From Desulfomonilaceae bacterium (GTDB lineage: Bacteria > Desulfobacterota > Desulfomonilia > Desulfomonilales > Desulfomonilaceae): a stretch of 64,000 bases of DNA. The stretch is from positions 28,699-92,698 of the forward strand of contig JBAZSD010000017.1 of NCBI GenBank assembly GCA_041662605.1. Reading direction: 5' to 3'. Position 1 is the first letter of the stretch; every line of letters starts with the position of its first letter. The notes below the pieces were generated by a model. That model was given only the letters and a program-made list of their open reading frames with translations, did no database searches and was not told the DNA's origin. Shown here piece by piece: positions 54,538-63,970 of the stretch. The translations under genes were made by a program, and so were the position numbers.

Positions 54538-55319
54538 CATTGCTTCTTCTTTGGCGGGACATTCCTCTTGAAGAGTATTTTAAGCCCCTCCATTGTAAGA
54601 TCATCCTCGACATTATCGACCAGTTTAGTATGCAAGGAAATGACTTTGGCCAATCCCCCTGTCGCCACGACTTTGGGACGTGATTTAAGCTCTTCGAACA
54701 TGCGACCAAGGATACCGTCCACAAGCGAAGCGTAACCGAACACAATTCCGGATTGAATCGCCGAAGCTGTATCTTTAGCTATTACCCTAGGTGGGGCCGT
54801 GAGTTCGACCCTGAAGAGTTTTGAAGCGCTATGGAATAGAGCCTCGGCAGAAATTTTAACTCCTGGCGCTATAGAGCCCCCCTCGTATTCACCTGCCGAG
54901 TTGATATAATCAAATGTAGTAGCCGTGCCAAAATCGACCGCTATTAATTCGCAATGATATTTTTCGTAGGCTGCCACTGCATTTACGATCCGATCTGCCC
55001 CAACTTCTCTGGGATTGTCATATCTTATGGGCATACCCGTCTTCATTCCAGGTCCCACGAACAGCGGGGTTATCCCGAGGAAGATCAGGGATAGTTCTTC
55101 AAGAGCCGCTTTCAACGGAGGCACTACGCAGGCTATAATTACGCCGGCAATCTCACTTGTCTCAAGCCCCTGCCAAAACATGAGGTTCTTCAAAATGACC
55201 CACAATTCATCACCTGTGACATCCTCATTAGTCCTAATTCTCCAGGACCCCAATTTGGTATCTTCCTTGTAAAGGCCAATCACAATGTTTGTATTTCCCA
55301 CATCAATAGCCAGCAACAT
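54537..55319 (-). CDS. coaX: Type III pantothenate kinase
   Basis: Phosphorylates pantothenate, first step of CoA synthesis; complements panB/panE in this window. 260 residues from the ATG at 55319, which has AAAGGA at 7-nt spacing; an ATG two codons upstream is too close to it. ASKHA-fold motifs: LLAIDVGNTNIVIGLY (phosphate 1), REVGADRIVNAVAAYEKY and DFGTATTFDYI, ATGGLAKVI near the C-terminus. Confidence 0.94.
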   Translation of the reverse strand: MLLAIDVGNTNIVIGLYKEDTKLGSWRIRTNEDVTGDELWVILKNLMFWQGLETSEIAGVIIACVVPPLKAALEELSLIFLGITPLFVGPGMKTGMPIRYDNPREVGADRIVNAVAAYEKYHCELIAVDFGTATTFDYINSAGEYEGGSIAPGVKISAEALFHSASKLFRVELTAPPRVIAKDTASAIQSGIVFGYASLVDGILGRMFEELKSRPKVVATGGLAKVISLHTKLVDNVEDDLTMEGLKILFKRNVPPKKKQ

Positions 55320-55599
55320 GTTCATTTCCTTTCAGGATTTTGGAAAACTTGAGATGTTATCTTGTCAAGAATACGAGTTTGACAGATCCAAGTGAAGAGA
55401 AACTTTGCGCAATGCTCAATTGAGAGACTTTTCCTCTTCATTTCATGGGCGAAGAAAATATAGAGGGTTAAAATCATTGACTGATTCCAACCCCGATGTT
55501 ACGCTAAATAAGCAAACGGAAGTGATTAGCGTTGGTATTCCCATATATGTATAATCTGTGTCTTCAAGCGCTTAGCGCCAGTATCCGGCGGTATCGATT

Positions 55600-56664
55600 A
55601 TGAAACCTACAGGACTAGTACGCGAGGAAATATATCTGAAGCATGAGATGGGCTTGTATCATCCCGAAAGTCCAGAGAGACTGGAGGTGTTGTACAGCAT
55701 GCTGGACGATCTCGGGACTGCTCTTAACATAGCCTATGTGAAGGCCAGGAAAGCGACCCTGGATGAGCTTTGCGCCAACCATGATCCTCGATATGTGGAT
55801 AAGATAATGGGTACAGCGGGATGTGAGAGCGTTTTTCTCGATCCAGACACTTCGGCCTGTTGCCACTCCTGGGACGCTGCGGTATCAGCCGTAGGGGGCC
55901 TCTTGTGTCTTGTAGACGGAGTAATGGACGGCTCTGTAAGAAACGGTTTTGCTCTTGTACGGCCCCCCGGTCACCATGCGGAAAACCGTCGCGCAATGGG
56001 ATTCTGCCTTTTCAATAATGTGGCTCTGGCCGCTCACTACGCATTGAATCGCTACAAGCTCGAAAGAGTCGCCATAGTTGATTGGGACCTCCATCACGGT
56101 AATGGGACGCAAGACGCGTTTTATGAAGATCCTAGAGTTCTTTATATTTCAACTCATCAATATCCTCACTATCCTGGCACAGGCGGGATAAGGGAAGTTG
56201 GCCATGGTCCCGGTGAAGGTTTTAACATAAACGTTCCTTTGGCCGCAGGCGCTGGGGACGCAGAATATATTTGTGTTTTCGATCGCCTGATTTATCCACT
56301 GCTGGAAGCCTACCAACCGCAGCTAATCCTTGTGTCCGCAGGATTTGACGCACACGAAAAAGACCCATTAGGAGGGATGAATCTGAGCGAGGACGGATAC
56401 GAGGCCATGGTCAAAATACTTATGCGATCCGCATTACAACTTTGCGCTGATCGACTGCTGTTAGTGCTCGAAGGTGGATACCATTTGGGCGCTCTGAGGA
56501 ATTCTGTGAAACGTATTCTATACTGTTTGTCTTCTTACGACCCCTCCCAAGATCCCCCCTTTGATTCGCAGGACCTTTCCATTCTCTCATACACATTCAG
56601 GGCCAGGCTTCGTGACGTGCTTGCATTTGCCGGTCGTTATTGGCCGACTTTGCCTCAGTTATGA
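55600..56664 (+). CDS. Histone deacetylase family zinc hydrolase
   Basis: 354 residues of the arginase/deacetylase fold, the bacterial HDAC-like/acetylpolyamine amidohydrolase group. Active-site pair in RPPGHHAENRRAMGFC near 124, metal ligands in DWDLHHGNGTQD near 160 and in SAGFDAHEKDPLGG, and the Tyr in EGGYHLG. All catalytic residues present. Bacterial substrates are often polyamines or acetylated small molecules or lysines; not determinable here. No close partner gene; truB follows after 91 nt. Confidence 0.9.
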   Translation: MKPTGLVREEIYLKHEMGLYHPESPERLEVLYSMLDDLGTALNIAYVKARKATLDELCANHDPRYVDKIMGTAGCESVFLDPDTSACCHSWDAAVSAVGGLLCLVDGVMDGSVRNGFALVRPPGHHAENRRAMGFCLFNNVALAAHYALNRYKLERVAIVDWDLHHGNGTQDAFYEDPRVLYISTHQYPHYPGTGGIREVGHGPGEGFNINVPLAAGAGDAEYICVFDRLIYPLLEAYQPQLILVSAGFDAHEKDPLGGMNLSEDGYEAMVKILMRSALQLCADRLLLVLEGGYHLGALRNSVKRILYCLSSYDPSQDPPFDSQDLSILSYTFRARLRDVLAFAGRYWPTLPQL

Positions 56665-56755
56665 TATAGATCCTGACATCTTGAGGAACTGTTAAGTATT
56701 TATTCTCAGTGAAAAATCGGCCCTCTTTTGGGCGGAGAAGGAGTGACACATATTC

Positions 56756-57697
56756 GTGGCTCATGGTCTGCTATTGATAGACAAACCCGAAGGAATAACT
56801 TCAAACGCGGTGGTGGGTATAGTACGCCGTAGTCTGGGTCGGTTGGTAAAGGTTGGACACACTGGCACTCTTGATCCACAGGCGTCCGGCCTTCTCGTGA
56901 TTTTGCTCGGCGCGGCGACCAGGGCGTTGGATTTTCTAGATGAAGCAAAGAAGCATTATCAAGTAACAGTCAGATTGGGAGAGGAAAGTGACACCTGTGA
57001 TAGAGAAGGTACAATCACCATCACAGGTGACCCTCAGTCCTTGACTGTCGAGAAAATAGGAAAATGCCTTGGAGATTTTAAAGGCAAGATTGATCAGATT
57101 CCGCCACACTTTTCCGCTATTAAAAAAGATGGTGTTCCTCTTTACAAGCTCGCTCGCAAAGGCGTTTTTCCGTCGTTGGATGTTAGAAAAGTCGAAATCT
57201 TTGACCTGTCGCTAATCGATTGGCGCCCACCAGATCTGAAAATTGACTTGGTATGTTCCAAAGGGGCTTATGCCCGCTCAATAGCCCGAGATATCGGCGC
57301 TAAACTTGGTGTAGGAGGGAGAGTAGAAACACTTCGACGCATTGCGTCAGGAAAGTTCAATGTCGCTTCGGCTCGAAACCTGGATTTTGTAAAAGGCGCG
57401 TCGATTGACGACATAAAGCAGGCAGCGATTCCTCTTGATCGCGCCTTAGAACATTTACCAAGAATTGAGATGCAGGAAGAAAACCTTCGCCAACTCGTGT
57501 TTGGACGATACGTAGCGACTGAAGACCTTGTTCCTGGAGAAGAGAACTCAACATCAATCTTGGAGCCTGAGATTTTTCGGGTTCAGGACTGTTTATCTCG
57601 AATCCTGATACTGGTTCGTTACCAACATCAGGAAGGAAGAAAATTCCTCAAACCGTTAAAAGTTTTCAATCTTCTTGACAATCCCGGTATTGAATAG
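56756..57697 (+). CDS. truB: tRNA pseudouridine(55) synthase
   Basis: Modifies U55 in the T-loop of tRNAs. 313 residues, GTG start. LLIDKPEGITSNAVV and the catalytic GHTGTLDPQASGLL with Asp40 are conserved; GAYARSIARDIGAKLG follows. An AGGAG lies about 12 nt upstream, slightly far. It is not next to rbfA/infB as is common elsewhere. Confidence 0.95.
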   Translation: MAHGLLLIDKPEGITSNAVVGIVRRSLGRLVKVGHTGTLDPQASGLLVILLGAATRALDFLDEAKKHYQVTVRLGEESDTCDREGTITITGDPQSLTVEKIGKCLGDFKGKIDQIPPHFSAIKKDGVPLYKLARKGVFPSLDVRKVEIFDLSLIDWRPPDLKIDLVCSKGAYARSIARDIGAKLGVGGRVETLRRIASGKFNVASARNLDFVKGASIDDIKQAAIPLDRALEHLPRIEMQEENLRQLVFGRYVATEDLVPGEENSTSILEPEIFRVQDCLSRILILVRYQHQEGRKFLKPLKVFNLLDNPGIE

Positions 57698-57788
57698 ATC
57701 ATGGAAGGGTAGTAAAGTAGATTGTAGAGATTGTTATGAATACAAATGAATTTAAAATGATAATAGACTTTAATAATTGATATAAAGT

Positions 57789-57818
57789 TTGACTGTATTA
57801 ATATAAAATTGAGATAAT
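57789..57818 (+). promoter_or_regulatory. Candidate sigma-70 promoter of the exported amidotransferase
   Basis: TTGACT (57789-57794), 18-nt AT-rich spacer, GATAAT (57813-57818), about 60 nt before the start at 57877. Both hexamers are one mismatch from consensus. Confidence 0.55.
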
Positions 57819-57876
57819 AGTATTTGGTCCCAATGTCCTTCGGCGGAAACCGAGACGCCTACAGGAAGAACAACAG

Positions 57877-58773
57877 ATGAAGAAGATTTTGACATTTTGT
57901 TTTGCTCTGACGCTGGTCCTGGGAGTCGCATCGTTGAAGCTCCAAGCCACAGAGCGGGTCGATGATAACGGAGTTGCGCCTAGTTCTCAAAAGTCTGAAG
58001 TTGGAGTTGTGGGGGCATCGTCTACATGGGTCGTCGTAAACATGTTCACCGGCAGGAGTTCAAAACAGGCGGTAATTGTGCAGGAGACACTGGAACGCCT
58101 TGGGGCGCAAGGACATGGAATGATATTGCCCTATGCGGAAGTTACTGTGGAGAATATGAAAAAACTTCGTCCCGCGTTTCTGGCCTTGAGCCCTAATGGT
58201 ATCCCATGGTGCAAATACAGGGGTAAAAATGGACAAGATCTTGATAATTTTTTCAAGTCACTTCGAGTCATAATTGAGGATATGCAAATACCCGTAGTAG
58301 GCATTTGCGGTGGGCACCAGGCCTTGGCGTTAGCTTTTGGCGGGAAGGTGGGGCCTATCAGGGGAGGAGAAGATGATTGTTTTCCTTATGGGCACAATCC
58401 TACTGAAAAGGGCCGCCATGATGTTTATGTTCTCCACAAAGACCCGCTTTTTCTTGGAATGGGCAAGTCGCTCAATCTTGTTCAAAGCCACTATGATGAA
58501 GTCAAAAAACTTCCTGAAGGCTTTGTCGCCCTTGCCGCAAATAAAATGTGCCCGTACCAGATAATCAGGCATCCCGAGAGACCGGCTTATGGCGTTCAGG
58601 CGCACACGGAGTACTATATGAACTCTAGACCTGACGGAGGTATGCTCCTCAGGAATTTTCTAGATATTGTGAGGACTCATAATAGGATAGTTCGTAGCTC
58701 GGACTCTTTAGCGACCTCAGTCTCCAGAGTGGAAGAGCAGCGTGCGGGATCTTCCCAAAAAGGCCTTTGGTAA
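57877..58773 (+). CDS. Exported class I glutamine amidotransferase-like protein
   Basis: 298 residues beginning with a signal peptide (MKKILTFCFALTLVLGVASL, LQAT). The body is a class I GATase fold: nucleophile elbow VGICGGHQALALAFGG with Cys near 144, and His/Glu in GVQAHTEYY near 241-243, where most family members have HPE. A synthase partner is absent. Enzymes of this fold are normally cytosolic, so a secreted member is unusual; the signal could also act as a membrane anchor. Substrate unknown. Confidence 0.75.
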   Translation: MKKILTFCFALTLVLGVASLKLQATERVDDNGVAPSSQKSEVGVVGASSTWVVVNMFTGRSSKQAVIVQETLERLGAQGHGMILPYAEVTVENMKKLRPAFLALSPNGIPWCKYRGKNGQDLDNFFKSLRVIIEDMQIPVVGICGGHQALALAFGGKVGPIRGGEDDCFPYGHNPTEKGRHDVYVLHKDPLFLGMGKSLNLVQSHYDEVKKLPEGFVALAANKMCPYQIIRHPERPAYGVQAHTEYYMNSRPDGGMLLRNFLDIVRTHNRIVRSSDSLATSVSRVEEQRAGSSQKGLW

Positions 58774-58847
58774 TTCATTTTTCTGGATTAAGTTAAAATT
58801 CATTCGACTAAATAGTCATTTCAAGGATTCTGGGGGTTGAACCGACA

Positions 58848-59279
58848 TTGAAAGAACATAAGCCGAACATTGACAGAAAAGCCGAGCCTGTGAAATACGC
58901 TGTAGACATAGTCGGAGGCGATCCATTCTCACGTTTCCTGGGGATTGTTGTTGAAGACGCTGGGGACTCTTACGCAAGGGTAAGTTTGAAACTGAAGCCT
59001 GAATACTGTAACGCTGAAGCTCGCAGTCACGGCGGAGTCATATTCTCACTTGCTGATCAAGCGTTTGCGATTGCTTGTAATTCCAGAGGTTATATGGCTT
59101 TTGCCGCCGAGATGAAAATCAACTATTTCGAAGCTACCAGGGCGGGAGACACTGTTACGGCAGAGGCCAAACCAATAGACATCCGAAAAAGGATCAGCTT
59201 GTGGAATATTGAAGTTCGGAAACAGGATTCCACCCTGGTCGCGGTAGCGCATGGACTGGCATACCATTTCGTCAAGTGA
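58848..59279 (+). CDS. Hotdog-fold acyl-CoA thioesterase (PaaI-type)
   Basis: 143 residues with a TTG start (MKEHKPN). EARSHGGVIFSLADQAFAIA is the PaaI/hotdog catalytic helix region (HGG...D). Hydrolyses acyl- or aryl-CoA; the PaaI group releases CoA from phenylacetyl-type intermediates. It lies 6 nt before the sigma-54 regulator and is probably co-transcribed with it. Confidence 0.85.
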   Translation: MKEHKPNIDRKAEPVKYAVDIVGGDPFSRFLGIVVEDAGDSYARVSLKLKPEYCNAEARSHGGVIFSLADQAFAIACNSRGYMAFAAEMKINYFEATRAGDTVTAEAKPIDIRKRISLWNIEVRKQDSTLVAVAHGLAYHFVK

Positions 59280-59285
59280 CGCGTC

Positions 59286-60692
59286 ATGAATGATCCCTCC
59301 AACGTTGGGCATGTGCTTGTCGTTGAGGATGATCCATTCAATGGTCCTTTCACGACAGAGCTGTTAAAGGCTGCGGGTTTCAAGGCAGACCTCGCTGGCT
59401 CCGCAGAGCAAGCGATCGAATTTCTAGAGAATACGGATGATTCAGGACCTGACTTAATTCTGCTCGATGTCAACTTGCCGGGAATGGATGGACTTGAGAT
59501 GGCCTCGAAACTCAAGGCTCATCCGGAATTTCAATACATTCCAATCATTATTTTCACGGTACACGATACACTGGAATTCAAGATTCAGGGCTTGAAAAGC
59601 GGAGGTGATGATTACCTTACCAAGCCATTTGAGCCTGACGAACTTATTGCCCGCGTGAACGCCATGATGCGCATAAGAAGGCTTTACCAGAGCCTGAGAG
59701 ATGAACGTCGTGAAAACAAGAGGTTAAGTTACACCCTGGACGCCTCTGGAAAACTTGGAAACCTCCTGGGACGCTCGTCCAAGATGAGAGAAATTTGTGA
59801 CCTCATACTGGATATATCCGGTTCTGATTCAAATGTGCTTATTCAGGGGGAGTCCGGCACCGGTAAAGAGGTTATTGCGAAGGCTATCCATGGACAAAGT
59901 CTTAGGAAGAATGGCCCGTTTGTTGTAGTCAATTGCGCCGCCTACGCGGAGACACTTTTGCAATCCGAACTATTCGGTCATGAAAAGGGCGCTTTTACTG
60001 GAGCGATCAGGTCCAAGAAGGGAAGATTCGAACAGGCGAACGGTGGCGCTATCTTTCTGGATGAAATTGGCGAGGTAAGTCTGCCTACCCAGGTCGTATT
60101 ATTAAGAGTTATCCAGGAAAAGCGCTTTGAACGAGTAGGAGGGGAGGCGACTGTGGCTACGGATGCAAGGATTATAGCGGCCACGAACAAGGATCTCAAA
60201 AAGTCCATGGTTGGAGGGTCCTTCAGGGAAGACCTATATTGGAGACTGAACGTTATTAACATAGAGATTCCACCCCTGAGAGAAAGAAAAGAGGATATCC
60301 CTCAACTCGTGAATAATTTTGTCGATCTTTTCAATCGAAAGTTAGGAAAGAACGTGAGAAAAATCGGTGCACAGGCGATGGACCTTATTTTTCAGTATCA
60401 TTGGCCCGGGAATGTGCGGCAACTGGAAAACGCCGTGGAACGTTCAGTGGTTCTTTGCAAAGAAGACATAATAAGGCCGGATGATCTTCCGCAGGAATTG
60501 CGCCCACTAGATTCTTCTGTCATCGGAGCGAGTGGCTCGCGGACAAACCTGGAAACTCTTGAACGTGAACACGTGAAGTCGGTTTTGGAACAATGTGGAT
60601 GGAATAAATTTAGGGCTGCTCAACTGATGGGAATAAGCAGGAGCACTCTTTACAGCAAGATGAAAAAACATGAACTTGTAGGGCCAGGCTAA
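59286..60692 (+). CDS. NtrC-family sigma-54-dependent response regulator
   Basis: 468 residues: receiver (1-120, phospho-acceptor in LLDVNLPGMDG), AAA+ domain (about 155-385) with Walker A GESGTGKE, intact GAFTGA loop and Walker B GGAIFLDEIGE, arginine-finger region, and a C-terminal Fis-type helix-turn-helix (KFRAAQLMGISRSTLYSKM). It is the functional counterpart of the degraded AAA+ seen in the LpxC fusion. No adjacent histidine kinase, so the cognate partner is an orphan. Target genes unknown. Confidence 0.94.
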   Translation: MNDPSNVGHVLVVEDDPFNGPFTTELLKAAGFKADLAGSAEQAIEFLENTDDSGPDLILLDVNLPGMDGLEMASKLKAHPEFQYIPIIIFTVHDTLEFKIQGLKSGGDDYLTKPFEPDELIARVNAMMRIRRLYQSLRDERRENKRLSYTLDASGKLGNLLGRSSKMREICDLILDISGSDSNVLIQGESGTGKEVIAKAIHGQSLRKNGPFVVVNCAAYAETLLQSELFGHEKGAFTGAIRSKKGRFEQANGGAIFLDEIGEVSLPTQVVLLRVIQEKRFERVGGEATVATDARIIAATNKDLKKSMVGGSFREDLYWRLNVINIEIPPLRERKEDIPQLVNNFVDLFNRKLGKNVRKIGAQAMDLIFQYHWPGNVRQLENAVERSVVLCKEDIIRPDDLPQELRPLDSSVIGASGSRTNLETLEREHVKSVLEQCGWNKFRAAQLMGISRSTLYSKMKKHELVGPG

Positions 60693-60693
60693 G

Positions 60694-61035
60694 TTGAGAG
60701 AAGGAGTTGTCTTTTTTTTTGAAGGGATTTTGAGAAATTCTGAGACCTACCCATTACAAATTGCTTGGGCCGAATCATCTTTTGGGAAGAGGGGAAGGAC
60801 AGATTCTGGGATTAGAATCTTCGGGGACTCTGAAATTGACCAGATAACAGAAAAGCGCCTCGTCACGAGCATAGATTTGGTAGGAGTTGAGGCGGAGGAC
60901 GCTATATTTATTATCGACGCAATTCTAAGAGGACGCTATTGCGATAGGCCCGGCGTTAGAGGCAAGCACGACGCTGCTTTGTATTTACTGGTGAATGAGG
61001 CCATCAGCAGGTTGTACATATCAGTTGACGATTGA
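60694..61035 (+). CDS. Hypothetical protein downstream of the sigma-54 regulator
   Basis: 113 residues from TTG at 60694, 1 nt after the upstream stop, so translational coupling is likely. Mixed alpha/beta look, no cysteine-rich or membrane segment; motifs such as VEAEDAIFIIDAILRGRY and KHDAALYLLVNEAISRLY are helical. No family recognised. Confidence 0.6.
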   Translation: MREGVVFFFEGILRNSETYPLQIAWAESSFGKRGRTDSGIRIFGDSEIDQITEKRLVTSIDLVGVEAEDAIFIIDAILRGRYCDRPGVRGKHDAALYLLVNEAISRLYISVDD

Positions 61036-61053
61036 CCATTTGCCTCATTTTCC

Positions 61054-61082
61054 TTGACAGAATTGTCCAGTCATATTATTTT
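61054..61082 (+). promoter_or_regulatory. Candidate promoter of the tRNA pair
   Basis: TTGACA (61054-61059) and TATTTT (61077-61082), spacer 17, about 50 nt upstream of tRNA-Val. The alternative TATTAT at 61074-61079 would leave only a 14-nt spacer. Confidence 0.4.
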
Positions 61083-61131
61083 GATTAGATAACGGTCGCA
61101 TTTGCTTTGCGATTGTTGTATTCGCATACTT

Positions 61132-61206
61132 GGGCGGGTAGCTCAGCGGGAGAGCATCGGCCTTACAAGCCGAGGGTCACAGGTTCAAATCCTGTTCCGC
61201 CTACCA
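61132..61206 (+). tRNA. tRNA-Val (anticodon TAC)
   Basis: 75 nt including encoded CCA. Acceptor GGGCGGG/TCCGCCT closes with G-T at both ends; D stem GCTC/GAGC; anticodon stem TCGGC/GCCGA with loop CTTACAA, giving anticodon TAC (reads GTA); T stem ACAGG/CCTGT around TTCAAAT. Confidence 0.95.
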
Positions 61207-61225
61207 TGCCCGAAAACAGTTTAGT

Positions 61226-61302
<77 letters not shown>

Positions 61303-61384
61303 AAATCCCAATAGGTTACAATTAACAACCCCTCCCTCAAATTCAGGTTTTTTAAAAAAGATAACAGGTAGGTATTCTGAAGAC

Positions 61385-61510
61385 CTATTTTGGGACCTTC
61401 GAAGCAACTAGAATTTGCGTTAATCCCTGATCGTAAGTGAATTTATCAACCGCAACGACAAGTTCTTCATCAGAAATAAATCCGTACCTTTCGCCCAGCC
61501 ATTTCTGAAA
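61385..61510 (-). pseudogene. C-terminal remnant of an unknown protein
   Basis: A short minus-strand frame encodes 41 protein-like residues (...WLGERYGFISDEELVVAVDK...VASKVPK) to a TAG, but its upstream side is closed by a TGA. Immediately upstream another frame reads LTNQSLERLNGLISEMAG, suggesting a frameshift in one older gene. No family recognised. It lies in the 61303-62299 stretch after the tRNAs, which otherwise shows only broken frames. Confidence 0.35.
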
Positions 61511-61982
61511 TCAGACCGTTCAGCCGTTCCAGGCTTTGATTGGTCAGTTAGCTGTCGCGTTGACTCCCTGGGAGCGGAGTTTTTCTTTCTTTGTAGGTAA
61601 AGATTTTAATATTATCGATGCCGAGACGCGCGGAAAATCTGAAACATATTTGAGATTGGCAAAGGCGATAAGGTCATCGAGATGAATTAGCAAAATCGTA
61701 ATTTAGAAAAAACTTCTTTTAATATCAGCAAGAATTTGGCAAATTCAAAGTCCGAGATTTGGTTCACAAATACAAACCTCAACCAATAAAGCCTAATCGG
61801 GGGCGTCTTGAGAAAATGAGGACAGTAAATTATTTTTGTTTCGTATGTCCTTAAATGACACATGAAAATGTTACGCTGAATCGACAGGCAATATTTGTCG
61901 CGGATTATAAATTGGTCCACCGTTCAAATTCGGGGGCTGTGAATCATGTTTTTGTGTCAAGTCTGACCAGCGGGGGGATGGA

Positions 61983-62141
61983 ATTCAAATCAAACCTGGA
62001 GACATAATCCAATCGCCACGATGGGATGAACCTATTGAGGTCAAACTCGTGGAAATGCTTGGTGATTACGTCAAACTGATCGCTGTAACCGTTCGTTCCC
62101 GAAAACACATCGATCCAGCTTATCAGGCGGGCTGGGATTGA
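61983..62141 (+). pseudogene. N-terminal fragment resembling helicase-type defence proteins
   Basis: Fifty-two codons read KPGDIIQSPRWDEPIEV then KLVEMLGDYVKLIAVTVRSR and a TGA. This resembles the opening segment of large SNF2/helicase-family proteins (DISARM-like or similar) as I recall them, cut after about 50 residues. The frame is open upstream to about 61911 with no start or ribosome site. Likely a relic of a defence gene. Confidence 0.35.
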
Positions 62142-62299
62142 GATGGAGTGAAGCTATAACCTAAGTTCCTATCAAATAGTTACCAATTATTGCTCGATAG
62201 CATGAAGGCGTAGTCAACATTTCTAATGTTCAAGTAGGTTAGAGAAAATTGCGACCTTAACTTTGGTTTAGTTATCCTAGCATTGAATAAGGAGGAATT

Positions 62300-63970
62300 A
62301 TGGCCTACAAAAGTCGAACACTCTTCCGACTCATAGAAGAAATTAACGGTGGTATTTATCTGCCCCATATTCAACGGCCATTTGTGTGGGATCTGGATCA
62401 AATGCTCAAATTATTCGACAGCCTTATGAGGAACTATCCAATACAAACATTCCTGTTTTGGCGGACCAAAGATGAAATTAAAGCCCGTAAATTTATGGAG
62501 CAAATTGAATGGGATCCTAACCTGAGCAATTTTTATGAGCCCAACATCAGCAAGGAAGGTTGTGAAAAAGTATTCGTGCTTGATGGACAACAGCGACTCC
62601 AGACTCTCTATGCTATTTTTCGTGGCGCTATTATGTCCGAAAAAGATGTTAGGCAAGAAGCATATTTCAATATTACGAGTGGAGAGGAAATCAATGATTC
62701 TGGACTACTGTATGAACTGAAATTCATAGAAAAACCATGCGATCCTTTTTGGTATAGGGTCTCTGATCTCCTCGGCAAAGATGCGCAACGCAACGTAGAG
62801 GAATTAGCCGATCAATTAAATGACATTCTAGATGGACTTAAACAAACAGACGATATCACCTTGCCAGAAGGATTAAATCCTCAGAAGGACCGTGCAAGGC
62901 GTGTTCGACGAAACATAAGTCAATTGATCTCGATACTCCGCGAAGATCGACACTTTTGGGTGGAAGAACTAGATGGTGTTGCAAACAAGTTTCCCTATAA
63001 GACAGTGTTGGACATCTTTGTAAGGGTTAACTCCGGGGGAACAAAACTGGATGCGTCCGACCTAATGTTTGCTGCAATGAAAGAGGGTTGGCAAGAAATT
63101 GAGGAGGCTATTGACAATGCTACGGGACTGTTGAACGGTGTAAATCTTCAATTCGATAAAACATTTGTGTTGAAGTGCCTGTTAGTTGCTCATGGAAAGG
63201 GATCGGAAACATCAGAAGAGAAATTTAAGGGAGATGGCGGCGAAAAACTACTACAGGAAATTAGAAATAACTGGGATCAGTCTGAAAACGTATTTCATGA
63301 ACTACGTGATTTTATGGCAAATGATTTAAAAATATGTTCAGACAAAGTTATACGAAGCTACACAAGTTTCATTCCATTATTTGATTTTCTTTATCAGAAC
63401 CCCAAGCCAAATGAAAGAAGCCGAGCGCTAATGAAGGGTTATTATTACAAAGCTCAACTTTTCGGGTGGTATTCTCAAGGCACAGACACTATCGTAAACG
63501 CACTTCACAGTATTGTTGCCAAGTCTTCGTCAGGTTCCTTCCCAATGGGCGAAATACTACAATACTTTGAACAAAGAGGAGCCCCAATCAAACTGATAAA
63601 AAGCCATCTTACGCAAAATCGACATCGTTTTATTTTGCTGAATCTAATATACGTCGATCAAATGGGTGCATCACCCTTCGACGTACGGCATAAAGGAAAT
63701 CAGCCTCAAGTAGATCACATTTATCCTCGATATGCCACTATGACGAACTTTGCTCTGAACTCAAGTCAAGTCAATACCCTTGGCAATTATCGATTTGTTG
63801 GAGCAATGGACAATAATCGGAAGCGAGCAGAACATCCTGCAAGTTATTTTTCTAAACTCAAGGCTGCTGGCATTGTGCCGCCTCAGTTGGAATTGGACAA
63901 GACCTCCGATAGAATAGTTACTGGAGAGCGGAGGTATTGGAATGAGGAACCGGAGGAATTACACACCTGA
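62300..63970 (+). CDS. DUF262 / GmrSD-like nuclease protein
   Basis: 556 residues with an AAGGAGG ribosome site. The N-terminal DUF262 (ParB/Srx-like) region shows YLPHIQRPFVWDLDQ and the FVLDGQQRLQTLYA motif typical of the NTPase half of GmrSD-type type IV restriction enzymes. The C-terminal region has VDHIYPRYATM and NTLGNYRFV, the His and Asn pattern of a DUF1524-like HNH nuclease. It may restrict modified DNA. Its 3' end overlaps the start of a transposase gene, so the last residues may be supplied by inserted DNA. Confidence 0.8.
   Translation: MAYKSRTLFRLIEEINGGIYLPHIQRPFVWDLDQMLKLFDSLMRNYPIQTFLFWRTKDEIKARKFMEQIEWDPNLSNFYEPNISKEGCEKVFVLDGQQRLQTLYAIFRGAIMSEKDVRQEAYFNITSGEEINDSGLLYELKFIEKPCDPFWYRVSDLLGKDAQRNVEELADQLNDILDGLKQTDDITLPEGLNPQKDRARRVRRNISQLISILREDRHFWVEELDGVANKFPYKTVLDIFVRVNSGGTKLDASDLMFAAMKEGWQEIEEAIDNATGLLNGVNLQFDKTFVLKCLLVAHGKGSETSEEKFKGDGGEKLLQEIRNNWDQSENVFHELRDFMANDLKICSDKVIRSYTSFIPLFDFLYQNPKPNERSRALMKGYYYKAQLFGWYSQGTDTIVNALHSIVAKSSSGSFPMGEILQYFEQRGAPIKLIKSHLTQNRHRFILLNLIYVDQMGASPFDVRHKGNQPQVDHIYPRYATMTNFALNSSQVNTLGNYRFVGAMDNNRKRAEHPASYFSKLKAAGIVPPQLELDKTSDRIVTGERRYWNEEPEELHT

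Noticed and set aside
61687..61920. 77-residue minus-strand frame in the post-tRNA region
   Set aside because: AT-rich, no ribosome site, no recognisable motif; likely chance.
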